A stretch of 10,417 bases of DNA from NCBI GenBank assembly GCA_041488155.1, contig JBGPOS010000091.1:1-10417 (forward strand). Direction: 5' to 3'. This document shows positions 4,915-10,417 of this stretch, piece by piece. Origin of the DNA: JBGPOS01 sp041488155 (GTDB taxonomy: Bacteria > Chloroflexota > Dehalococcoidia > Tepidiformales > Tepidiformaceae). The notes beneath the pieces are model-generated. The model saw only the letters and a list, made by a program, of their open reading frames with translations, did no database searches and had not been told where the DNA came from. Every line of letters begins with the position of its first letter. The first letter of the stretch is position 1. A program made the position numbers and the translations under genes.

Positions 4915-7900
4915 TCAGGCTCGGGCCAGCACGCGTTCGGCCAGCTCGATGTGGCGCGGCATGCCGATCGTCGTGTACATCGCGATCGCTTCCGCCAACA
5001 GCGCGCGGGCTCTGTCCACGTCTCCCGGCCCGCCACGCTCGATCAGCATGTCGGAGTACCAGCGGCGCACCTCTGGCTGCTCGATCTTGTGAGGTATCTC
5101 GTGCGCCTGCCTCAGCGCCGTTTCGAAATGCTCCTCTGCCGCGACCCATTGGCGACCGCACGCCGCCGCGATGCCGGCGAACTTGTGCACGAGCCCCGAC
5201 GACACATCGACCACACCAAAGGCGTTGGCTGCTGCGATGAAGGGGTACAGCTCAGCTGCTTGGTCGCCACGGCCCAAGATGGCCAGCGATTCGATCGCCG
5301 TCAACAACATCAAACGCGCTGGGGGGTCCAGCGGATCGCCTTTGGCGGGAAGGTCGCTCCGGTGCGCTTGCCAGATGGAGAGCGCTTCTTCCCGGGCGCC
5401 GCCGTACGCCCGCAGTCTGAGGAGGCCGGATGCCTTCTGCAGGAGACCGGCCGGTGAATCGACAATCTGCTTCAGGTGTCTCTCGGCCTCCTCCCAACGC
5501 CCACCCCACCAACCGGCCGCGGCCAAATAGAGCCTGCAAACCCCGACATTGAAGACGTTGTTCGACGCGAGGGCAGCCGGGAGGACCTCGTCGCAGGTGC
5601 CCGCGAACGCTCGGATGTCACCTGAACGCATCAGCCTGATCACAGCCCTGAAAACGACCGCAGTTTGACCGGCCCCCTCGTGCCCGAACCGCATCAGCGG
5701 TTCGAACTCTGTCGCCATCTCGTCCGCTTCGTTGAGTCGCCCAGTGAACACGGCGGAGACCAGCACGTCCGGCAGAGCCGTGGTCGCCTCGTACGGTGCA
5801 CCCGCCAGCAGCAACAACCTCCCTGCTCGCAGGCAGTCATCGAGCGCTTCTGGATAGCGCGCCTGGGCGGCGGCAGAGGATCCCCTGTAAGCCAGGACCA
5901 TCCCCAGAGTGCGCTTGTCGCCGAGCTCTTCTGCGAGTTGGACGGCCTCCGCGAACATGGCCTGGGTCGAGGCGTGGCCCGAGTCGGGGCCAGCTATCGC
6001 CTCCGGCACCAAAGGCGGCTGCGCCGACGAGCGGGTCGCCAACCAGGACAAACTGGCGGCCTGGCCGGCGAGGAGGAGGCAACGGTCAGCGTTTACGCGC
6101 TCGCCGAGGGCGGCGAGCCCACGCCGAGCCGCGCGCACGGCCTCTGGAATGCGGTAGGCCCACGACAAGTCGAGCGCCATCGCGGCCCAGATGCGCCCTG
6201 CAGCCTCGGCGTCGGCGAGGGATTCGTGGATCTCCACCGCCGCGGCCCAGTCCGCCAGGGCATCATCCAGGCGCCCGAGGCTGCGAAGGGCGTGGGCGCG
6301 CCGGTCGAGGAGGTCGGCGCGCCTGCGGCCCTCCGGTGTGTCCACGATGGACAGGCCGTTGTCACAGAGCTTCAGCGCGTCCTCGTATCCGAACGCCTTC
6401 AGGGCAAGATCGGCAGCCATGATCTGGTAGCGCACTGTCTTCTCCGCGTCGGCTGCTGCCCCCGCCTGGTAGAGGTGGTGCGCCAGCTCTGCCGCGTGCT
6501 CCTCGAGATTTGCTGCGTAGGATTTCTCGAGCGCGTCCGCCACTCGCAGGTGGAGCCGCTGGCGCCGGGGAAGGGAAAGCGTCCCCAACAGCGTCTGGCG
6601 GATCTGCTCGTGGCTGAAGGCATACCGCGCCTCGCGGACGCTCCTCGCCACCACCAGGTGCGCGGCCTCCGCCTCCTCCACCGCGTCCAGCACGGCGTCC
6701 TCGCCCACGTCCGACAGCGCCGCGAGCAGCTCGAAGCCAAAGTCCCGCCCGATGACCGACGCCTGCGTTAGCACCCGCCGCGTCGCCTCCGAGAGCCGTT
6801 CCAGCCGCCGTCCCACAACCAGCCGAACTCCCTCTGGCACCTCCACCTCACCCATCGCGACGTCGCCGCGCCAGGCGCCGTCAGCGCCGAACAGACGCCC
6901 CTGCTCGTCGAGGTAGCGGTAGACCTCCTGGACGAAGAACGGCACGCCTTCGGTCTCGGCGGTCACAACGTCGACCAGTCGCGGCGGTGGCGGCTTGCCG
7001 CTCATCGCCGCGAGCAATGCCGCGACCCCCGCGCGGTCGAAGCGGGCGAGCGAGAGCCGTTGCACCCGCGACTGGCGGGTAAAACGGTCGAGGGTCCGCG
7101 CGAAGGGCCGGGTCACCTCGAGGTCGGTGTCGCGGTACGTCCCGAGCACCAGCAAGGCCATCTCGTTAAGGCGGCCCGCAAGGTACTCGAACAGCAGCAG
7201 CGTCGATTCGTCCGCCCAGTGGAGGTCGTCCATCACGAGGAGCAGCGGCTGGATCTTCGTCGCCCGCTCCAGGTAGTCGCCGACGCAACTGAAGAGATAG
7301 TGACGCGCCTGCTCCGGCGGGAGGTCGACGGCCAGGGGAAGATCGGAGAAGACCGTCCGCAGCCGCGGGGCGATGCGTGCGATCTCCGGTCCCTCCTCCC
7401 CGATGAGGGTGCGCAGCCGGTCTTTGGGCACCACACGGAAGCTGTAGTCGAAGACCTCAACGAAAGGGACGAAGGGCGGCGTGCCCTCCGTCTCGTAGCA
7501 GTGACCCATCCCTGTGAAAAAGCCGAGATAGCGGGCCTCGGCCATGGTCTCGGTCGCCAGCCGTGTCTTGCCGATGCCGGGCTCGCCCCCGAGGAAGACC
7601 ATGCTCCCGGCTCCCTGCCTCGCCCGCGTGAGCGCCTCGCGGATGACCGCCCGCTCGGCGAGCCGCCCGACGTAGGGGACCTCGCCCGAGTCGGTTGTGG
7701 AACGCTCGTCCGGCTCAAGCTCCAAACGCACCGCGAACAGCCGCCACAGCCCCGGAAAGCCCTTCAGCTCCGTCTCACCACGGTCGTCGAGACCGATGTC
7801 CGAGGTCGAGCCGAGCACGGCCTTCGTCGCCTCCGAAACGAGGACTTCGCCGGCGTCCGCCCGCGCTGCCACCCGCGCCGCGAAGTTGACCGCCGCCCCG

Positions 7901-8253
7901 AAGAGGTCCGCCTGCTCACGGATCACTTCGCCGGTGTGCAGGCCGACCCTCAGGGCGAGGTCATCCACCTCCTCACGTTCACGGCGCCATCGGGCCAGGG
8001 CCTTCTGGACACCGACCGCGCAGAGGACGGCTCGCCGGGCACTGGTGAAGGCGACCATCTGCCCATCGCCCAACCCCTTTACCTCAACGCCACGGTGACG
8101 CTCGATCTGCCCGCGCACGATCCCCTCCACCTCGCGCAGCAGCGCCCGCGCCGGTTCGTCGCCGAGCCGGTTGGTCAGCACAGTTGAACCGACCACGTCG
8201 GTGAAGACGACCGTAACCGTGCCCTCGGGCAACTCCTGTCGCATGGCCCGCAT
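4915..8253 (-). CDS. Class III cyclase - AAA/STAND ATPase - TPR protein
   Basis: A 1112-aa multidomain regulator. Residues 11-175 are a class III nucleotide cyclase domain with all canonical residues: metal-binding D19 (F-T-D-V-V-G-S-T) and D63 (G-L-G-D-G), adenine-selecting K59 and D116 (D-L-F-G), and transition-state N123 and R127 (V-N-F-A-A-R). ATP is the expected substrate. Residues 190-380 form an AAA16/STAND-like ATPase with Walker A G-E-P-G-I-G-K-T (223-230) and Walker B L-L-L-V-M-D-D (337-343). A winged-helix-like region (about 450-540) follows, then helical TPR-type repeats to the C-terminus (about 560-1110). This order is common in Actinomycetota, Chloroflexota and some Proteobacteria; the TPR part probably binds a signal or partner. 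No membrane segment is seen, so it should be cytoplasmic. Start ATG 8253 has GAGG 9 nt upstream; ATG 8244 is possible. It is last in the leftward operon, 48 nt after the receiver-cyclase gene. Confidence 0.9.
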   Translation of the reverse strand: MRAMRQELPEGTVTVVFTDVVGSTVLTNRLGDEPARALLREVEGIVRGQIERHRGVEVKGLGDGQMVAFTSARRAVLCAVGVQKALARWRREREEVDDLALRVGLHTGEVIREQADLFGAAVNFAARVAARADAGEVLVSEATKAVLGSTSDIGLDDRGETELKGFPGLWRLFAVRLELEPDERSTTDSGEVPYVGRLAERAVIREALTRARQGAGSMVFLGGEPGIGKTRLATETMAEARYLGFFTGMGHCYETEGTPPFVPFVEVFDYSFRVVPKDRLRTLIGEEGPEIARIAPRLRTVFSDLPLAVDLPPEQARHYLFSCVGDYLERATKIQPLLLVMDDLHWADESTLLLFEYLAGRLNEMALLVLGTYRDTDLEVTRPFARTLDRFTRQSRVQRLSLARFDRAGVAALLAAMSGKPPPPRLVDVVTAETEGVPFFVQEVYRYLDEQGRLFGADGAWRGDVAMGEVEVPEGVRLVVGRRLERLSEATRRVLTQASVIGRDFGFELLAALSDVGEDAVLDAVEEAEAAHLVVARSVREARYAFSHEQIRQTLLGTLSLPRRQRLHLRVADALEKSYAANLEEHAAELAHHLYQAGAAADAEKTVRYQIMAADLALKAFGYEDALKLCDNGLSIVDTPEGRRRADLLDRRAHALRSLGRLDDALADWAAAVEIHESLADAEAAGRIWAAMALDLSWAYRIPEAVRAARRGLAALGERVNADRCLLLAGQAASLSWLATRSSAQPPLVPEAIAGPDSGHASTQAMFAEAVQLAEELGDKRTLGMVLAYRGSSAAAQARYPEALDDCLRAGRLLLLAGAPYEATTALPDVLVSAVFTGRLNEADEMATEFEPLMRFGHEGAGQTAVVFRAVIRLMRSGDIRAFAGTCDEVLPAALASNNVFNVGVCRLYLAAAGWWGGRWEEAERHLKQIVDSPAGLLQKASGLLRLRAYGGAREEALSIWQAHRSDLPAKGDPLDPPARLMLLTAIESLAILGRGDQAAELYPFIAAANAFGVVDVSSGLVHKFAGIAAACGRQWVAAEEHFETALRQAHEIPHKIEQPEVRRWYSDMLIERGGPGDVDRARALLAEAIAMYTTIGMPRHIELAERVLARA

Positions 8254-8301
8254 TCTAGCGCCTCGCGCCGCCGAGTCCGCGAAGCTTCTGTCGGCGCCGG
8301 C

Positions 8302-9831
8302 TCAGGCCTTCCGCTCGAGGCTGTACGCGGGCACGGGCTGGACGAAGCCCTTCAGCACGAGGTCACCGACGTGCTCTGAGGCGGCGCGGCCTTCGAGGCC
8401 CGTGACCACGCGTTGGCTTGCGAGCACCTGTCCGCCCTTGGCCTCGCTGCAAAGCCGGGAAGCGAGGTTGGTAACCGTGCCTATGGCGGTGTACTCGAAC
8501 CGGCCTTCGAACCCTATCTGGCCACAGGTCGCGTAGCCGACCGCAATCCCAACCCCCATCTCCAATCGATGGCCCCGGCGGCGCCAGGCCACCGATAGTT
8601 CCGAGGCGCGCTCCTGCATCGCCAGCGCGAGTTGGACTGCCTGCCAGGCGGGTTCGTCGCAGGGGATGGGGTCGTTGAAGAAGACCATCATTCCATCGCC
8701 CGTGAACTGGGCGAGCGTGCCGCCGTATTCGAAGATCAGCGGCCCGACGGCGTTGTGGAGCTCACGGAGTACGGACATAACGTCCTCGGGCTCGGCCGTC
8801 TCCGAGAAAGGGGTGAACCCGCGCAGGTCGCAGAACAGGACGGTAATCTCACGCCGATGGCTCTTGAGGAGCTCCGCGCCGCCCGCGGCGAGCACTTCGG
8901 CCAGCTGCGGCGGCACGAATCGCTCCATGAGACTCAGCCGCTCAACTTCGCGGACCTGCGCTTCGACTCTCTGTTCGAGGTCACTGTTCAGGGCGCGAAG
9001 CTCTTCCGACTGGCTCGTGACCGTCGCCAGCAGCTCCTTCTCGCGATTGTGCGCCCGCCGCTTTTCGAGGCAAGCGCCGACCCGCGCTTGCAGCAGCACC
9101 GGGTCGAACGGCTTCGGCAGGTAGTCCTCGGCGCCGAGCTCGATGCAGCGCACGATGCTGTCTAACTGGTCGAGCGCCGAGATCATGATTACGGGGATGT
9201 CGCGAAGGGCCGCGTCCTTGTGCTGGCGTTCTAGGACGGCATAGCCATCGAGGCGGGGCATCATCACGTCGAGCAGCACCAGGTCGATGTTGCCATCGGC
9301 GAGCCGGTCGAGGGCCTCGACCCCGTCTCGCGCCTCGACGACGCCGTAGCCAAGCCGCTGCAGCCGCCGGCCAAGGACGTCGCGGTTGGCCTCGTCATCG
9401 TCGACGACCAGGATCGTCTCCAGCCGTCCTTCCTTCGGCGCCTGCGCTGCGCTCGTGCCTCGCTCGACCGCGACCGACCCCGTCGACAGGCGCAGCCCCA
9501 GCTCGCGCAGCCGCGCAGCCGCCGCCACGATTCGCTCGATGTCCGCGGGCGGGAGGCGCCCGGGTGAACTCGCCAGCGACGCCGTGGAAGCTTCGAGCTC
9601 GTCGAGGAGGCTGTTGAGCGCGTCGACGCTCTCCGCGATCGTCCCGTCCTCCGACAGCATGTCGGGGATCAGTTCGAGGACCCGCCGTGCGAGGCCGCGA
9701 ACCTCCTGGAGCGCCTTCGTGGCGTGGGGTTCGAGGCCCTCTTCTTCGAGCAGGAGTTCCGAGTAGCCGATGAGGTGGTTGACGGGTGTCCTGATCTCGT
9801 GTCTGAGGGCGCGGGCCTCGTCCGGGCTCAT
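8302..9831 (-). CDS. H-box helix domain - receiver - class III cyclase protein
   Basis: A 509-aa signalling protein. Residues 5-60 resemble the HisKA dimerisation/phosphoacceptor domain, with H-box R-H-E-I-R-T-P-V-N-H (H11) and I-G-Y-S-E-L-L, but no HATPase domain follows. Residues 138-255 form a complete receiver: acidic D144-D146, phosphoacceptor D188, S218 and K240. A charged coiled-coil linker (about 256-303) leads to a class III cyclase domain (about 325-490) with metal-binding D335 and D379 and transition-state N455 and R459. The position that normally holds the purine-selecting Lys is Q375, and the second selectivity position is T448, as in some bacterial cyclases. Substrate, or activity at all, is therefore uncertain. 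The start overlaps the stop of the preceding response regulator (ATGA), implying coupled translation. Likely role: phosphorylation of the receiver controls the cyclase dimer. Confidence 0.9.
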   Translation of the reverse strand: MSPDEARALRHEIRTPVNHLIGYSELLLEEEGLEPHATKALQEVRGLARRVLELIPDMLSEDGTIAESVDALNSLLDELEASTASLASSPGRLPPADIERIVAAAARLRELGLRLSTGSVAVERGTSAAQAPKEGRLETILVVDDDEANRDVLGRRLQRLGYGVVEARDGVEALDRLADGNIDLVLLDVMMPRLDGYAVLERQHKDAALRDIPVIMISALDQLDSIVRCIELGAEDYLPKPFDPVLLQARVGACLEKRRAHNREKELLATVTSQSEELRALNSDLEQRVEAQVREVERLSLMERFVPPQLAEVLAAGGAELLKSHRREITVLFCDLRGFTPFSETAEPEDVMSVLRELHNAVGPLIFEYGGTLAQFTGDGMMVFFNDPIPCDEPAWQAVQLALAMQERASELSVAWRRRGHRLEMGVGIAVGYATCGQIGFEGRFEYTAIGTVTNLASRLCSEAKGGQVLASQRVVTGLEGRAASEHVGDLVLKGFVQPVPAYSLERKA

Positions 9832-10199
9832 GCCGGCGGGAGCCCGAGAGCGGCGATCTTGTCGACCAGCCGCGGAAGGTCGATGGGCTTCACGTCGTAG
9901 TCGTTGCAGCCCGCTTCTATCGCCCGTTCGCGGTCTCCGTCCATGGCGTGAGCGGTGAGGGCGATTACCGGGATTGCCGCAGTGTCCGCATCCTGGCGGA
10001 TACGCCGGGTCGCCTCCCAGCCGTCGATGATAGGTAGGCTCATGTCCATCAGGATGAGGTCGGGCCGCTCGCTCTTGGCCTTGGCGACGCCTTCCGGCCC
10101 ATCGACCGCGATCACTACCTCGTACCCCCGGCGTTCGAGCCGGCGGGAGAGCATGTCCCGGTTCATCTCGTTGTCTTCGACCAGCAGGATCTTCGCCAT
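9828..10199 (-). CDS. Single-domain CheY-like response regulator
   Basis: A 123-aa stand-alone receiver domain. The acidic pocket E8/D9, phosphoacceptor D52 (L-M-D-M-S-L-P), T82 (A-L-T-A-H-A-M) and K104 (V-K-P) are all present, so it should be phosphorylated by a histidine kinase, most likely the one encoded just upstream. There is no DNA-binding or enzymatic output domain, so it probably acts by protein contact or as a phosphate shuttle or sink, as in CheY, DivK or Spo0F. The A-L-T-A-H-A-M-x-G-D-R motif is typical of receivers associated with hybrid kinases. The ATG at 10199 has GGAGG 4-5 nt upstream. Its stop overlaps the next start by 4 nt, and it begins 21 nt after the kinase stop, so the genes form one transcription unit. 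Confidence 0.93.
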   Translation of the reverse strand: MAKILLVEDNEMNRDMLSRRLERRGYEVVIAVDGPEGVAKAKSERPDLILMDMSLPIIDGWEATRRIRQDADTAAIPVIALTAHAMDGDRERAIEAGCNDYDVKPIDLPRLVDKIAALGLPPA

Positions 10200-10220
10200 A
10201 GGGCCTCCGTCTGCGGTGCC

Positions 10221-10417
10221 CTATTGTGGCCGGTCGGGGCCGTCTGTGTCGCGTGTCTCCGAAACTTCCTGCGGAAGCGTAATCGTGAACGTCGAGCCGC
10301 TGCCGGGCGTGCTCTCGACGGTGATGTCGCCGCCCATGAGGCGGCAGAACTCACGGGAGATCGCGAGCCCTAGCCCGGTGCCTCCGTACTTCCGTGCGGT
10401 AGACGCGTCCGCCTGCG
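10221..10417 (-). CDS. Histidine kinase, C-terminal fragment (cut by window edge)
   Basis: The last 65 codons of a sensor histidine kinase run in from the right edge; the rest lies outside the window. The visible part is the end of the HATPase_c domain: Q-A-D-A-S-T-A-R-K-Y-G-G-T-G-L-G-L-A-I-S (the F/G2 region with the ATP-lid glycines), then F-C-R-L-M-G-G-D-I-T-V-E-S and G-S-G-S-T-F-T-I-T-L-P, followed by a short acidic tail and TAG at 10223-10221. The form matches kinases of the hybrid type, but no receiver follows the ATPase domain in this chain; the receiver is encoded separately 21 nt downstream. The sensed signal and any membrane segments cannot be determined. It is the first gene seen of the leftward signalling operon, whose promoter lies outside the window. 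Confidence 0.92.
   Translation of the reverse strand, partial: QADASTARKYGGTGLGLAISREFCRLMGGDITVESTPGSGSTFTITLPQEVSETRDTDGPDRPQ

Noticed and set aside
4907..4920. Hairpin GCCTG-GTCT-CAGGC at the stop of the large cyclase gene as a terminator
   Set aside because: The stem is only 5 bp, it overlaps the stop codon and has no T-run in either direction; not enough for a terminator call.
5665..6771. Long open frame on the plus strand opposite the large cyclase gene
   Set aside because: It is antisense to a clearly recognised ATPase/TPR coding region, and its translation is Arg/Gly/His-rich without domains. GC-rich codon use on the real strand creates such open frames.
7060..8187. Second long plus-strand open frame opposite the cyclase and ATPase domains
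   Set aside because: The minus-strand frame shows all catalytic cyclase residues and Walker motifs, so this is a shadow frame.

Overview
The window is GC-rich bacterial chromosome, densely coding, with no phage, transposase, CRISPR or plasmid genes. Gene content (class III nucleotide cyclases fused to signalling or STAND-like ATPase modules, a CcdA-type thiol transporter, small lineage-specific membrane proteins) fits a free-living, high-GC lineage such as Chloroflexota or Actinomycetota. This placement is an inference from gene types and base composition, not from a marker gene.

Left part (1-4172). A gene-free edge with a perfect hairpin is followed by a rightward heme-binding ferric-reductase-like membrane protein (344-1270). 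Convergent to it is a tightly packed leftward pair: a 62-aa coiled-coil protein (1777-1965) and a 136-aa protein with coiled coil, Pro-rich linker and small alpha/beta domain (1364-1774). A divergent promoter region with a 12-bp palindrome separates this pair from three rightward genes: a five-helix membrane protein of unknown function (2142-2750), an 80-aa helical protein (2839-3081) and a CcdA-like thiol-electron transporter with an enlarged central region (3156-4172). The heme protein and CcdA suggest a membrane redox theme, but no cytochrome c or thioredoxin partner gene is visible.

Middle (4173-4914). A complete tRNA-Glu(TTC) with encoded CCA is followed by a DinB/ClbS-DfsB-like four-helix protein. 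A degenerate copy of the 5' two thirds of the same tRNA-Glu lies 622 bp downstream of the intact one.

Right part (4915-10417). A leftward signalling operon enters from beyond the right edge: the C-terminus of a histidine kinase, a single-domain CheY-like response regulator, a protein that joins a kinase-type H-box helix domain (without an ATPase domain), a receiver and a nucleotide cyclase domain, and a 1112-aa cyclase-ATPase-TPR protein. Gaps are 21 nt, -4 nt (ATGA overlap) and 48 nt. The likely logic is sensing by the kinase, phosphotransfer to one or both receivers, and output as cyclic nucleotide or ATPase-driven signalling. The two cyclases differ: the large one keeps all six canonical class III residues, while the receiver-linked one has Gln in place of the purine-selecting Lys.
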